Shown: positions 1-9,554, counted from the stretch's first letter. The stretch is DNA of 64,000 nucleotides from Micromonospora rhizosphaerae (GCF_900091465.1 NZ_FMHV01000002.1:5828001-5892000); one strand, 5' to 3'. Translations and numbers: made by a program. The notes: generated by a model not told the origin, from the sequence alone.

Positions 1-622
1 TGAAGTAGGCAGCGGCCCAGTCGCCCTTGGTCTTCTCGTTGGCCTCGACGCACGCCTTGCTCGGGCCCATATACACGCCGCGCTGGCCGGCGAGAGTGGG
101 GAGGAACGTCGGACTGGCTTGCTTCAGGTGGAATGCCACCGTGCGTGGGTCGACTACGGCGACTTCCTTCACGTTGCTCCAGTACTGTGCCGCCGGAGCC
201 TTCATCGCAACGATGCGCTGCCAGGTGAACCGCACCTCGTCCGCGGTGAACGGCGATCCGTCGTGGAACATCACCCCGTCACGCAGCTTGAAGGTGTACG
301 TCAGCCCGTCATCCGAAACCTTCCACTCCGTTGCAAGGGACGGGTGGATCTTGCCGCTGGCATCAAGATCGGCGAGTCGGTCGTAGAACGCGGTTAACGT
401 CTCGAGTCCGCCCCCGGTGGACACCTGCTGCGCGGGGTCCAGCGAGGTCGGATCGTTCGCCCGACTGATCGTCATGACGCCGGTTTCCGAGCCCGCCACG
501 CCCTTCGACTTGCCCGTGACATCCGCGGTGCACCCTGCACCCGAGGCACCCAACACGGTAGCTGCGACGAGCGCAGCAAGACGCTTGGTGGTTCCGAATC
601 CTCGGCTCCTCAACACACCCAC
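1..622 (-). CDS. ABC transporter substrate-binding lipoprotein, family 5 (partial)
   Basis: This encodes the N-terminal ~207 residues of a DppA/OppA-type extracytoplasmic solute-binding protein; the rest lies left of the window. The reverse strand starts with a Lys/Arg-poor leader, a hydrophobic stretch and a lipobox ending in ASGAGC, so the protein should be lipid-anchored outside the membrane. The family signature then follows: SRANDPTSLDPAQ, LADLDASGKIHPSLATEW, TYTFKLRDGVMFHDGSPF and FTADEVRFTWQRI. I chose GTG at 622 because AGGAG lies 11 nt upstream; GTG 616 or TTG 613 are also possible. It is divergent from the ATPase gene at 802, which probably energises the same importer. The permease genes are not visible. 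Substrate is probably a peptide, but SBP_bac_5 proteins also bind other ligands. Confidence 0.9.
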   Translation of the reverse strand, partial: MGVLRSRGFGTTKRLAALVAATVLGASGAGCTADVTGKSKGVAGSETGVMTISRANDPTSLDPAQQVSTGGGLETLTAFYDRLADLDASGKIHPSLATEWKVSDDGLTYTFKLRDGVMFHDGSPFTADEVRFTWQRIVAMKAPAAQYWSNVKEVAVVDPRTVAFHLKQASPTFLPTLAGQRGVYMGPSKACVEANEKTKGDWAAAYF

Positions 623-801
623 CTCACCATTCGCTCCTAGGGGCTGACCCGCGTAAGGCCGGCCGCGGTGCGTGAAAGCTAGCAGCCCATCGAGGCTTGG
701 GAAAGCACCCAAGTTGGAAAACTTTGTGTTCCATCCTGGCCGATTCGGCTCTACGATGGCGGGCGTCGTCGTCCGTCGTCCCCTAGCTGCAGGGAGCCAT
801 C
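623..801. promoter_or_regulatory. Divergent promoter region between SBP and ABC ATPase genes
   Basis: The 179 bp between two divergent gene starts must hold promoters for both. A small inverted repeat (TGGAA, 9 nt, TTCCA) near 715-733 could be an operator, perhaps for the FCD regulator encoded at 3239. No clear -10/-35 pair stands out, so this is inference from position. Confidence 0.35.
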
Positions 802-1815
802 GTGTCGCTGCTCGAGGTACAGGACTTGCATACGGAGTTCAGAACACGTCATGGCGTCGTGCGGGCGGTGGATGGCGTCACCTTCTCGGTCGAACCGGGG
901 GAGACGCTGGCCCTCGTGGGCGAGTCCGGCTGCGGGAAGTCCGCGACGGCGATGTCGATCATCGGGCTCCTACCAGGAGGCACCCGCGGCCGCGTCGTTC
1001 AGGGCACCATTCAGTTCGAGGGCCGCGACCTCAGGTCGCTCTCGGAGCGTCAGATGGAGGATGTGCGTGGTCGCGACATCGGCACGATCTTCCAGGATCC
1101 GAGCACGTCGCTGAATCCCAGCTTCACGATCGGCAGCCACTTGGTGGAGGCGCTGCGCCGACATTCCTCGCTGACCAAGGTGCAAGCACGAACACGTGCC
1201 GTCGAGCTCCTCAGCGAGGTCCGGATTCCCGATCCGGCCCGGCGTCTCGACGGCTACCCCCACCAGCTCTCGGGCGGAATGCGTCAACGCGTGATGATCG
1301 CCTTGGCGCTGGCCTGCGGCCCTCGTCTACTCATCGCGGACGAGCCCACCACGGCACTCGATGTGACAATCCAGGCCGAGATCCTCGCCCTGCTGGCTCG
1401 CATCCGTGAGGAACGTCGAATGAGCATGCTGCTCATCACTCACGACATGGGAGTGGCGGCGCTGACGGCCGACCGGGTGGCCGTGATGTATGCCGGCCAG
1501 ATCGTGGAGCATGCCGCCGTGTCGGAGGTGTTCGCACATCCCGAGCACCCGTACACCGAGGCGCTGATGGCCGCGATGCCGACAGTGGGCGGCACAAACG
1601 TACGGCACGGCCGGCTGTCGGCGATCGGAGGCGCTCCGCCCAACCTCATCGACCCGCCAACGCACTGCCGGTTTGCTGATCGCTGTCCGCATACGCGAGA
1701 GGCGGACGGATGCACCACCTCGATGCCGCAACTGCAGGAGCTTCGTCCAGGCCACTGGGTGCGCAGCTTCCATGCGGCAACCGAACGCATGCGGGAGGGG
1801 TCCCATGCCCAGTAG
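802..1815 (+). CDS. Peptide/nickel ABC transporter ATP-binding protein (DppD/OppD type)
   Basis: The 337-aa product is the cytoplasmic ATPase of a dipeptide/oligopeptide importer. Walker A is GESGCGKS (residues 40-47), the Q-loop is FQDP (97-100), the signature is LSGGMRQR (156-163) and Walker B is LLIADE (176-181). The C-terminal oligopeptide-family extension carries CRFADRCP and a further Cys. Length is normal. It starts at GTG with GGGAG a few bases upstream. Only one ATPase is present here; a DppF partner and the permeases are probably beyond the left edge with the lipoprotein. Its stop overlaps the start of the M20 hydrolase, so uptake and hydrolysis of the imported compound are co-expressed. 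Confidence 0.92.
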   Translation: MSLLEVQDLHTEFRTRHGVVRAVDGVTFSVEPGETLALVGESGCGKSATAMSIIGLLPGGTRGRVVQGTIQFEGRDLRSLSERQMEDVRGRDIGTIFQDPSTSLNPSFTIGSHLVEALRRHSSLTKVQARTRAVELLSEVRIPDPARRLDGYPHQLSGGMRQRVMIALALACGPRLLIADEPTTALDVTIQAEILALLARIREERRMSMLLITHDMGVAALTADRVAVMYAGQIVEHAAVSEVFAHPEHPYTEALMAAMPTVGGTNVRHGRLSAIGGAPPNLIDPPTHCRFADRCPHTREADGCTTSMPQLQELRPGHWVRSFHAATERMREGSHAQ

Positions 1816-3217
1816 TTCAGACCCGATGAGCTGGGTCGACGCCAACAGCGAGCAGCTGATCGAAGAGTTGCGCGAGTGCTGCCGCATCCCATCCATCTCG
1901 GCTGAGGGCGGCCCTGCGATGGATGAAATGGCTCGGTGGTTGGGTGACCAGCTGGCACCTGTACTCGACGAAACCAGGGTCGTACCGGTCGCGAACGCCG
2001 CTCCCGCCGTCTTAGGGCGCGCGCAGGGCGCCCTGCCGTACACGATCCTGTTGTACTCGCACTACGACGTCCAACCAGTGGAGCCTCTCGGCGACTGGTC
2101 CGCCCCGCCGTTCGCCGCCGAACTGAGGAACGGCCGCATCATTGCCCGCGGGGTGGCAGACGACAAGGCCGACATCATGGCACGACTGCATGCCATCCGG
2201 GCCTTTCGCGCTACAGGTCGCCCGCTACCGTGCTCACTTGTCTGGCTGTCGGAGGGCGCCGAAGAAGTGGGTAGCCCGGGTCTGCGCCACCTGCTTGAGG
2301 AGTATGCTGAGCTGCTCCGGGCCGACGCCTGTATCTGGGAGAGCTACCTGCGACGCGACGACGGCCAACCCGAGATCGGCTTCGGTTGCCGGGGAATCGT
2401 CTACGTCGAGCTGACCTGCCGTCTGCTCAGCCGCGACCAGCACTCAGCGTTCGCGGGAGTGTTCAGGTCAGCCGCAGTCGAGCTCGCGCACGCGCTTGCC
2501 ACGCTGGTCGACGTCGATGGTCGCCCCACGGTCGACGGGTTCGGCGCCGACGCGACTAGGCCGGACGAGGGAGACGAGGCCGCCGTCGCCGCCGTGGAGG
2601 TGCCGTCGGCAGCGGAGGCGGCTCTGCCCGGTCGCAGGGTCCTGGTCGGCCGACCGAACGCCGAGATCAGCCGCCGCATGGTCCTGGAACCAACAATCAA
2701 CATCTCCGGATTCAGTGCCGGTTACACCGATCCGGGGGCCAAGACAGTGCTCCCTGCGCATGCCACCGCCAAGCTCGACATCCGTCTGGTCGATGGACAA
2801 ACGCCCGACGCCGTGGTCGATCAGCTGCGGAGGCACCTGGACCGGCACGGCTTCACCGACGTGAGCATTGAGGTGTTGCACAGCGAGCCGGCCTCGAAGG
2901 GACCCCGTGACTCAACGCTGGCTCGCGCACTCGTGCAGGCCGCTCGCGACTGCTTCGGCGAGCCCGTCGTCTATCCGATGGTTCCTGGGGCCGGTCCATT
3001 GCACATCGTCAACGAGGCCCTCGGCATCCATGCCGTCATGCCGCCCGGCTCCACCCGAATGGCAAGCGGCATCCACGGCCCGGACGAGAGCATCTCGGTG
3101 TCGGACTACCTCGACCACGTCAAGTTCACGGTTCGCATGTTCGAACGTGCCGCTGAGATCGAAGCGGCGTTTCAGCCCGACCACGGGGAAACCTACAATC
3201 TGACCATCACCGCCTAG
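1805..3217 (+). CDS. M20 family metallopeptidase/amidohydrolase
   Basis: The 470-aa product is a di-zinc M20 hydrolase of the CNDP/dipeptidase type, which cleaves dipeptides or N-acyl amino acids in the cytoplasm. Metal and catalytic residues are visible: SHYDVQ (H86, D88), ARGVADDKAD (D119/D120), and SEGAEEVG with the acid E153-E154 pair; the late motif SGIHGPDE holds the last His ligand. The ATG at 1805 follows GGGAGGGG and overlaps the ATPase stop by 11 nt, which supports translational coupling. Longer in-frame reading upstream is only the shadow of the ATPase gene. With the importer it probably takes up and hydrolyses a peptide or an amino-acid conjugate; the substrate cannot be read from sequence. 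Confidence 0.9.
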   Translation: MPSSSDPMSWVDANSEQLIEELRECCRIPSISAEGGPAMDEMARWLGDQLAPVLDETRVVPVANAAPAVLGRAQGALPYTILLYSHYDVQPVEPLGDWSAPPFAAELRNGRIIARGVADDKADIMARLHAIRAFRATGRPLPCSLVWLSEGAEEVGSPGLRHLLEEYAELLRADACIWESYLRRDDGQPEIGFGCRGIVYVELTCRLLSRDQHSAFAGVFRSAAVELAHALATLVDVDGRPTVDGFGADATRPDEGDEAAVAAVEVPSAAEAALPGRRVLVGRPNAEISRRMVLEPTINISGFSAGYTDPGAKTVLPAHATAKLDIRLVDGQTPDAVVDQLRRHLDRHGFTDVSIEVLHSEPASKGPRDSTLARALVQAARDCFGEPVVYPMVPGAGPLHIVNEALGIHAVMPPGSTRMASGIHGPDESISVSDYLDHVKFTVRMFERAAEIEAAFQPDHGETYNLTITA

Positions 3218-3238
3218 GTTTCGGGGGAGCCGAATCGA

Positions 3239-3997
3239 ATGAGTCAACAGTTTCAGCCGATCCAGGGGCGCGGGACCGTCGATGCGGTCGTTCAACGCCT
3301 CGGCCGAGTCATTCGACAAGGCACCTTCAAACCAGGGCAGAAACTACCGCCCGAACGGGTTCTCGCCGAACAGCTGGAGGTGAGTCGGCAGACCATTCGC
3401 AAGGCTATCCGCGAGCTGGAGAAGGCGCGGGTGGTCAGAATCGTCTCGGACGGTGGGCCGGCTAAGGGCGCCACCGTGGTGACCAGTTACGTTCCTGCGT
3501 ACCTCCTCGACGGGCCCGCCCCCGAACCCAACGTCAGTGAAGTCGCCAATGTCTTGGCCGCCCGCAGACTGTTCGAGACTCCGGTGGCCGTTCTTGCCGG
3601 ACACCTAATGACGCACGAGGACCACGAGCGGATCCGCGAGGTTCTCGACCTACAGCGGACGGCCAAGGACCTGGAGGGGGTTCGGCAGCTGGACCTGCGC
3701 TTCCACCTCGCGATTGCGGAGGCGACCCACAATCCCACCATCGTAAGTTTGATGCACGATCTGCTGGAACGTCTGGAGATAGCCCGACACGTCCTCGCCT
3801 ACGACCCCGATGCCGAGATGCGGGAGTCCATTGCGATGCACGAACAGACGCTGGACGCCATCGCCAGCCGCGACGAGCAGCGCATCAGGAAAGTGATGGA
3901 TGCCCACATGGCCATGATGGAGCACGCTTGGGAGCGCGTCACCGGCTACACCCTGCCGCTGCCACCCACCACCCCGCGCCGAAACGTCGAAGAATAA
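3239..3997 (+). CDS. GntR-family regulator with FCD domain (FadR subfamily)
   Basis: The 252-aa product has an N-terminal winged helix (PGQKLPPERVLAEQLEVSRQ, then TIRKAIRELEKARVV) and a C-terminal all-helical FCD ligand domain (DLRFHLAIAEATHNP, then MHEQTLDAIASRDEQR and DAHMAMM, with the His residues that bind metal in this family). FadR-type regulators respond to small carboxylates or acyl-CoA and usually control the genes beside them. It lies 21 nt after the hydrolase with GGGGGAG before ATG, so it belongs to the transport/hydrolase operon and is probably its own regulator. Confidence 0.92.
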   Translation: MSQQFQPIQGRGTVDAVVQRLGRVIRQGTFKPGQKLPPERVLAEQLEVSRQTIRKAIRELEKARVVRIVSDGGPAKGATVVTSYVPAYLLDGPAPEPNVSEVANVLAARRLFETPVAVLAGHLMTHEDHERIREVLDLQRTAKDLEGVRQLDLRFHLAIAEATHNPTIVSLMHDLLERLEIARHVLAYDPDAEMRESIAMHEQTLDAIASRDEQRIRKVMDAHMAMMEHAWERVTGYTLPLPPTTPRRNVEE

Positions 3998-4482
3998 CTG
4001 GTCCCGGCGACTCCGAGACCGCCGGCCGATCTTCCTAGTTGCACCGTCGATTCTTCTGCGTGCTGTTCATGGGCGAGGAGTGGGCGGCCAGCATATCTTC
4101 GCCTCCGATAAGACCGACCGGGACGTGTCGCATGTACGTGGCGGTGAGGTTGGAGCGCCTCCGAGTACCTGACCGTCCGGCTGCCGCGAGTGTTGCCGAT
4201 GACGTCGAGGCACTTGTTCGCCTGTTCATCGCGAGTTGACCCCAGCAGTGGTACGAGAGCGGGGGTATCCAGCAGGGTGTGGGTAGTTCGCCCGGCGGTA
4301 GCGGACCCGGCGAGCCCGATGGCGATGGACCCAACGTGGGCGCGGATCGACCTGTGCCAGTCCGCCTGAGCGTCCTTTCGTCGATCTGACGGTCGACAAA
4401 TATCCGGCATAGGCGTTACGCTCACGCCCAGTCCAGTCTGCGCGGGCTCGACAGCTTGACGGCGCGACGCAAAGGAATCTGC
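3998..4482. other. Gene-free stretch
   Basis: About 485 bases hold only short open frames with no recognisable motif on either strand. One reverse frame (about 4035-4330) has a weak protein-like look, but I recognise no family and no ribosome site. The promoter of the operon starting at 4483 should lie at the right end, though I see no convincing -10/-35 pair. Confidence 0.4.
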
Positions 4483-4878
4483 ATGACCGACACTCATGAC
4501 GCCGTGATCGTGGGTAGTGGCGTCAACGCGTTGGGCGCAGCGGCCCTGCTAGCGCGTGACGGCTGGTCGGCCGCGATATGTGAGCGCAACAAGCTGCCGG
4601 AGGCGCGACCTGCACTCGCGAGGCCGTGTTCCCCGTCTACACCGTGGAACTGGTGTCGAGCTGGAACCCGTTGTTCTTGGCGGGCCGGCGTACGCCGAGC
4701 TCGCCGACGAGCTGGCGAGGCGAGGGGTGAACTACCGCAACACCGACCTGCCGGCCGAGGTGGTGCGCTACGTGGTCGCCCCCGGCTCCGCGGCCAGCAG
4801 CGTCATTGTGCGGGGGGTCCAGGCCCAGCTGGCCGTAGGGCTTGCACAGGGGCGATGTACCAGGGCGCGGCCTACTAG
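4483..4878 (+). pseudogene. Broken FAD-dependent oxidoreductase (phytoene dehydrogenase-like)
   Basis: It starts well, with AAAGGAA before ATG and an N-terminal dinucleotide fold (DAVIVGSGVNALGAAALLA). After NKLPE the frame shifts; the next frame continues the same protein (GATCTREAVFPVYTVELVSS), and a second shift near 4680 leads to GPAYAELADELARRG in a third frame. The remainder is far too short for a ~520-aa family member, so there is also an internal deletion. The intact relative would be a large flavoprotein of the phytoene-dehydrogenase/NAD(P)-binding group. It is the first gene of the oxidoreductase operon and is dead as written, unless the shifts are sequencing errors. Confidence 0.75.
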
Positions 4879-4912
4879 AGAGAAGTTCGCAAGAGGTCGA
4901 GAGGAACGTGGG

Positions 4913-7075
4913 ATGGCTGAGCGGTCGTTCGCCACTGAAGTCCTGAAGCTGCGTCAGGGTGCCGGGAAGACGTTCACCGGCGAGGGGATCCTCGCGGTGA
5001 CCAAAGCGCTCCTGCAGTCCGGTGTCGCCTACGTGGGCGGCTATCAGGGGGCACCTATCTCGCACCTGATGGACGTACTGGGGGACGCACACGAGATCCT
5101 CGAGGAACTCGGCGTCTACTTCGAGAACAGCGCCTCGGAGGCGACTGCGGCGGCGATGCTGGCCGCGTCGGTGCACTACCCGCTACGCGGCGCGATCACG
5201 TTCAAGTCGACGGTCGGCACCAACGTAGCCTCCGATGCCCTGGCCAACCTGGCCAGCGGCGGCGTGACCGGTGGCGCGTTGATCATCGTCGGTGAGGATT
5301 ACGGCGAGGGCTCAAGCATCATGCAGGAGAGGTCGCACGCCTTCGCAATGAAGTCGCAGATGTGGCTGCTGGACCCCCGGCCAAACATCACTGCGATCGT
5401 GAACGCAGTCGAAACCGGCTTCGAGCTGTCCGAGGCGAGCAACACACCGGTGATGCTCGAGCTCAGGCTGCGCTCGTGCCACCTTCACGGGAGCTTCGTG
5501 GCCAAGGACAGCATCCGTCCGCCAATGACGGTCAAGGACGCCATCGAGAACCCTGTCCGCGACCTCAGCCGGATCGTGCTTCCGCCGGCGAGCTTCCTAC
5601 ACGAGCAGGAGAAGATCGCCAAACGGTGGCCGGCTGCGGTCAAGTTCATCCGCGAACGTGGTCTCAACGAGGTGTTCGGCGACGGGACCGCCGACGTCGG
5701 CATCATCGTCCAAGGCGGCCTTTACAACACCCTGAACCGTGCCATGGAACTGCTCGGCTGCTCCGACGCCTACGGCCGCACACGAGTTCCTATCTACGTC
5801 ATGAACGTGACCTACCCCGTGGTGGACTCGGAGATCCTGGACTTCTGCGCCGGCAAGCGCGCCGTCCTGATGGTCGAAGAGGGCCAGCCCGACTACATCG
5901 AGCAGAACCTCAACGCCATCCTACGGCGGGCGGGTGCGACAGCCGCCCTGCACGGCAAGGACCTCCTACCGGCCGCCGGCGAGTACACGGCGACGGCCGT
6001 GACCCGCGGACTGTCTACCTTCCTGCACACGTACCTGCCCGACGCGCTTGACGGGGAGCCCGCGCTGCTGCTCCCAGACGACGACCCGCGAAGCCCCTTC
6101 GCCGTCCGGGTCGCACCGCCGGTGGTGCAGCCACGCCCGCCGGGCCTGTGCACCGGCTGCCCTGAGCGCCCGATCTTCAGCGCCCTCAAGCTCGCCGAGC
6201 GCGAGACCGGGCAGCACCACGTCAGCGCCGACATCGGTTGCCATCTGTTCGCCATCAACGAACCGTTCAACCTCGGGGCGACGACCATGGGCTACGGTCT
6301 CGGCTCGGCCGGCGCTGCCGCGCTGAACTCCCAGGACGCCGACCACCGGACGATCGCGATCATGGGCGACGGCGGGTTCTGGCACAACGGCCTGACCAGC
6401 GGGGTCGGCAACGCGGTCTTCAACAACAACGACCAACTGCTCGTCGTCGTCGACAACGCTTACAGCGCGGCAACCGGAGGCCAGGACGTCCTCTCCTCCA
6501 AAGCCGACAACCCAATCCGGTCGACCAAGCACCCCATCGAGAGGGCGGTCCGCGGGATCGGGGTGAGATGGGCTCGGACGGTGACCAATACCTACAAGGT
6601 CGCGGAGCTACGGGACCTGTTCGTCCAGGCCCTGACCACCAAGGAACCCGGCCCCAAGGTCATCATCGCCCAAAGCGAGTGCCAGCTGAACCGGCAACGG
6701 CGCGTCAAGCCCGAGAACGCGAAGGCGATCAAGGCTGGCAAGCGGGTCGTGCAGGAACGGTTCGGCGTCGATGCCGACACCTGCACCGGCGACCACGCCT
6801 GCATCCGCATTTCCGGCTGCCCGTCCCTGACGATCAAGCCCAACCCGGACCCGATGCGCACCGACCCGGTCGCCACGGTGCTGGACAGCTGCGTCGGCTG
6901 CGGCGTCTGCGGAGCGAACGCTCACGCAGCGTCCCTGTGCCCGTCGTTCTACCGGACCGATGTGGTGCACAACGAGACCTGGTTGGACCGGACCCTCGCT
7001 TGGCTCCGGTCGGCGTGGATCTCAGTGTTGTCGGGGCGCGTCGAGCGCCGAGCTGCGGAATTCGAGGTGGCCTGA
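4913..7075 (+). CDS. iorA: Indolepyruvate-type 2-oxoacid:ferredoxin oxidoreductase, alpha subunit
   Basis: The 720-aa product oxidatively decarboxylates an aryl 2-oxoacid to the acyl-CoA. The N-terminal pyrimidine-binding half is marked by GYQGAPISHLMDVL and ENSASEATAAAML. The ThDP-binding half has LCTGCPERP, MGYGLGSAGA, IMGDGGFWHNGL and VVVDNAYSAATGGQ. A C-terminal ferredoxin-like segment has two Cys clusters, CTGDHACIRISGC and CVGCGVCGANAH, for Fe-S centres. Start ATG follows GAGAGGA; the longer open frame upstream is the end of the pseudogene. Its stop overlaps the next ATG (TGATG). Family members act on indolepyruvate, phenylpyruvate or related aryl 2-oxoacids; the exact substrate here is open. 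Confidence 0.93.
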   Translation: MAERSFATEVLKLRQGAGKTFTGEGILAVTKALLQSGVAYVGGYQGAPISHLMDVLGDAHEILEELGVYFENSASEATAAAMLAASVHYPLRGAITFKSTVGTNVASDALANLASGGVTGGALIIVGEDYGEGSSIMQERSHAFAMKSQMWLLDPRPNITAIVNAVETGFELSEASNTPVMLELRLRSCHLHGSFVAKDSIRPPMTVKDAIENPVRDLSRIVLPPASFLHEQEKIAKRWPAAVKFIRERGLNEVFGDGTADVGIIVQGGLYNTLNRAMELLGCSDAYGRTRVPIYVMNVTYPVVDSEILDFCAGKRAVLMVEEGQPDYIEQNLNAILRRAGATAALHGKDLLPAAGEYTATAVTRGLSTFLHTYLPDALDGEPALLLPDDDPRSPFAVRVAPPVVQPRPPGLCTGCPERPIFSALKLAERETGQHHVSADIGCHLFAINEPFNLGATTMGYGLGSAGAAALNSQDADHRTIAIMGDGGFWHNGLTSGVGNAVFNNNDQLLVVVDNAYSAATGGQDVLSSKADNPIRSTKHPIERAVRGIGVRWARTVTNTYKVAELRDLFVQALTTKEPGPKVIIAQSECQLNRQRRVKPENAKAIKAGKRVVQERFGVDADTCTGDHACIRISGCPSLTIKPNPDPMRTDPVATVLDSCVGCGVCGANAHAASLCPSFYRTDVVHNETWLDRTLAWLRSAWISVLSGRVERRAAEFEVA

Positions 7076-8724
7076 TGTCCAGCTGGGTTGATGGGCAGCG
7101 CCCGATCACGATCGCCATCCTCGCCATGGGCGGCGAGGGCGGCGGCGTCCTCGCCGACTGGATCGTCGCCATGGGCGAACGTGCCGGCTACACCGCCCAG
7201 AACACGTCCGTGGCCGGAGTCGCCCAACGCACCGGCGCAACCGTGTACTACGTCGAGATGTTCCCGCCGCCGCGCGGCAACCCGGCCGCTGGCGGCCGAC
7301 TCGAACCGGTGCTGAGTGTCTTTCCCACTCCCGGCGAGGTGGACATCGTCATCGCGTCAGAGCTGCTGGAGGCCGGGCGAGCCATCCAGCGCGGCTTCTG
7401 CACACCCGACCGCACCGTCCTGATCGCCTCCACCAACCGGGTCTATGCGATCAGCGAACGGATTGCCCTGGGCGACGGCCGAGTGGACAGCAACGAGCTG
7501 CTGGAGGCCGCCCACCGCGGCTCCAAGAAGTTCATCGGCACGGACTTCATGCAGCTTGCCGAACAGTCCCGGAGCGTGATCAGCGCCTCGCTGTTCGGCG
7601 GCCTGGCCGGATCCAACGTCCTGCCGTTCTCCCGCGAGGAGTTCGAGGCCGCGGTATGCGACTCCGGCAAGGCGGTGGACACCTCGCTGGCTGCCTTCGC
7701 GCTGGGATACCAAGCTGCCCAACAGCCACCCCCGCAACCTACTCCTCGGCCCGTCGCGCCCAAGCGCGAGCCGGTTCCGGTGGCCATCGGCCGCCGGCCC
7801 TCCGGGGACGGCGCCGCTGTGGCGGCAGCGGAGGAGGAGCAGAGGCGGGCGGTGGCCACGACCGACCCGGGCCACCTCGTGGGACCGGGCCTACAAAACC
7901 AAGCCAAGCGGGTGGGCACCGAGTTCCCCGAGGCAGCCCGGTCGATGCTGCTGCGCGGCTGCGCACGGACCGCGGTTTACCAGGACCCCTCCTACACCGA
8001 CCGCTACCTGGACCGGGTGGCACGGCTGGCGGCGCTGGAGCCGGACCCATCCGGTGAGGCGAGACTTACCACCGAGGCGGCAAGGCACGTCGCGCTGTGG
8101 ATGTGCTATCAGGACACCATCCACGTCGCCCTGCAGAAGATCCGCCGCGCCCGGCTAGCGGGGGTGCGCGCCGAGGCACACGCCGCTCCCGGTCAGCTGA
8201 TGCAGGTCCGCGAGTACCTCCACCCGCAGATCGACGAGATCACCGACACACTGCCCACCCGGCTAGGCCGTTGGCTGGCCGGGTCGGCGTTCTCCCGGAA
8301 ATTGGTCGCACGGCTCACGCGCCACGGCATGGTGGTGAACACCACCTCGATCATCGGCTTCACCATGCTGTGGGTGATGGCCAGGATGCGGCCGCTGCGA
8401 CCCCGGTCGCTGCGGTTCGGCCGTGAGCAGCAGGCGATCGACGCCTGGCTCGACCTGGCCGTCGCAACGGCGGCCGACGACTACGCCTTGGCCTGCGAGA
8501 TCGTCGAGTGTCAGCAGGTGCTCAAGGGCTACGGCCAGACCCACCAGCACGGAACAGAGAGCTTTACAAAGCTCATCGAGGCAGCCGCGACGTTGGCGGC
8601 ACTGCCCGACGCCGCGCCAGCGCTCGCCCGGCTCCGGTCGGCCGCCCTCGCCGACGAGGACGGCAAGGCGCTTCAGGCCGGACTCGCCGCGATCCAGAAC
8701 CAGCCGACGACCCGTAGCGCCTGA
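7075..8724 (+). CDS. iorB: Indolepyruvate-type oxidoreductase, beta subunit (gamma domain plus DUF6537-like tail)
   Basis: The 549-aa product begins with the 2-oxoacid:acceptor oxidoreductase gamma-type domain (AILAMGGEGGGVLADWIV, TSVAGVAQRTGAT, VIASELLEAGRAI). After a Pro-rich linker (about 220-250) comes a helical C-terminal half typical of the long IorB proteins of aerobic bacteria (CARTAVYQDPSYTDRYLDR, LGRWLAGSAFSRKL). It overlaps the alpha subunit by one base and so is made in equal amount. With the alpha chain it forms a two-subunit enzyme carrying ThDP and Fe-S clusters. It is followed 46 nt later by the cyclase gene. Confidence 0.92.
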   Translation: MSSWVDGQRPITIAILAMGGEGGGVLADWIVAMGERAGYTAQNTSVAGVAQRTGATVYYVEMFPPPRGNPAAGGRLEPVLSVFPTPGEVDIVIASELLEAGRAIQRGFCTPDRTVLIASTNRVYAISERIALGDGRVDSNELLEAAHRGSKKFIGTDFMQLAEQSRSVISASLFGGLAGSNVLPFSREEFEAAVCDSGKAVDTSLAAFALGYQAAQQPPPQPTPRPVAPKREPVPVAIGRRPSGDGAAVAAAEEEQRRAVATTDPGHLVGPGLQNQAKRVGTEFPEAARSMLLRGCARTAVYQDPSYTDRYLDRVARLAALEPDPSGEARLTTEAARHVALWMCYQDTIHVALQKIRRARLAGVRAEAHAAPGQLMQVREYLHPQIDEITDTLPTRLGRWLAGSAFSRKLVARLTRHGMVVNTTSIIGFTMLWVMARMRPLRPRSLRFGREQQAIDAWLDLAVATAADDYALACEIVECQQVLKGYGQTHQHGTESFTKLIEAAATLAALPDAAPALARLRSAALADEDGKALQAGLAAIQNQPTTRSA

Positions 8725-8770
8725 CCCGACGAACAGAGCCCACGAAACCGCCAAACGAAAGGAACCCCCG

Positions 8771-9541
8771 ATGGCCGACCTCAGCAGTCTCGCCGCCCGG
8801 CTGGTCGACGGTTCGGTGGAGGTGATCGACCTGACCTCGCCGCTGCACCCGGGCACCCCGATCCTCCAGCTCCCCCCGGAGATGGGACAGACAGCAACAT
8901 TCGAGCTGGAGGAGATCAGCAGATACGACGACCGGGGCCCGGCGTGGTACTGGAACAACTTCCGCACCGGGGAGCACACCGGCACCCACTTCGACGCACC
9001 GAACCACTGGGTGAGCGGAAAGGACCTCGACGACGTGTCCCAGGTCCCGGCCCAACGGCTGATGGGACCGGCCGTGGTCATCGACAAGACCGCCGAGGTC
9101 GCCGAGAACCCCGATTACCTCCTCGACGTCGGCGACGTGGAGAAGTGGGAGGCCGAGTACGGCCAGCTGCCCGATCACGCCTGGCTCATCTACCGCACCG
9201 GCTGGTCGGCACGCGGCGACGACCCGGCAGCCTTCGCCAACGCCGACGACAACGGTCCCCATACGCCCGGGTTGACCCCCGAGGCGGCTCGCTACCTCTC
9301 GGGGACCGGCATCCTGGGCTTGGGCGTGGAGACCGTGGGCACCGACGCCGGCGGCGCGTTCGCCTTTGATCCGCCCTTCCCGTGCCACCAGATGTTCCTC
9401 GGCGCCAACAAGTACGGCCTCACCCAGCTGCGCAACGTCGACAGGCTTCCGGTCACCGGCGCCCTCGTGATCGCCGCACCACTGCCGATCGTCAACGGTT
9501 CGGGAAGCCCATGCCGTGTCCTGGCCCTGGTGGCCCGCTGA
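8771..9541 (+). CDS. Cyclase-family metal-dependent hydrolase (kynurenine formamidase/isatin hydrolase type)
   Basis: The 256-aa product belongs to the cyclase family (KynB, isatin hydrolase), whose metal-binding motif HxGTHxDxPxH is seen as HTGTHFDAPNH (residues 69-79). The later family features GLGVETVGTDAG and CHQMFLGANKYG are present. Members hydrolyse an amide or lactam next to an aryl carbonyl: N-formylkynurenine by KynB, isatin to isatinate by isatin hydrolase. Start ATG has AAAGGAA upstream; the open reading 5' of it is a shadow of the previous gene. It ends the operon, before a strong hairpin. Being beside an aryl-2-oxoacid oxidoreductase, an isatin-type role is attractive, but KynB or other roles are not excluded. 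Confidence 0.9.
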   Translation: MADLSSLAARLVDGSVEVIDLTSPLHPGTPILQLPPEMGQTATFELEEISRYDDRGPAWYWNNFRTGEHTGTHFDAPNHWVSGKDLDDVSQVPAQRLMGPAVVIDKTAEVAENPDYLLDVGDVEKWEAEYGQLPDHAWLIYRTGWSARGDDPAAFANADDNGPHTPGLTPEAARYLSGTGILGLGVETVGTDAGGAFAFDPPFPCHQMFLGANKYGLTQLRNVDRLPVTGALVIAAPLPIVNGSGSPCRVLALVAR

Positions 9542-9554
9542 CGGATGTCCCTCG

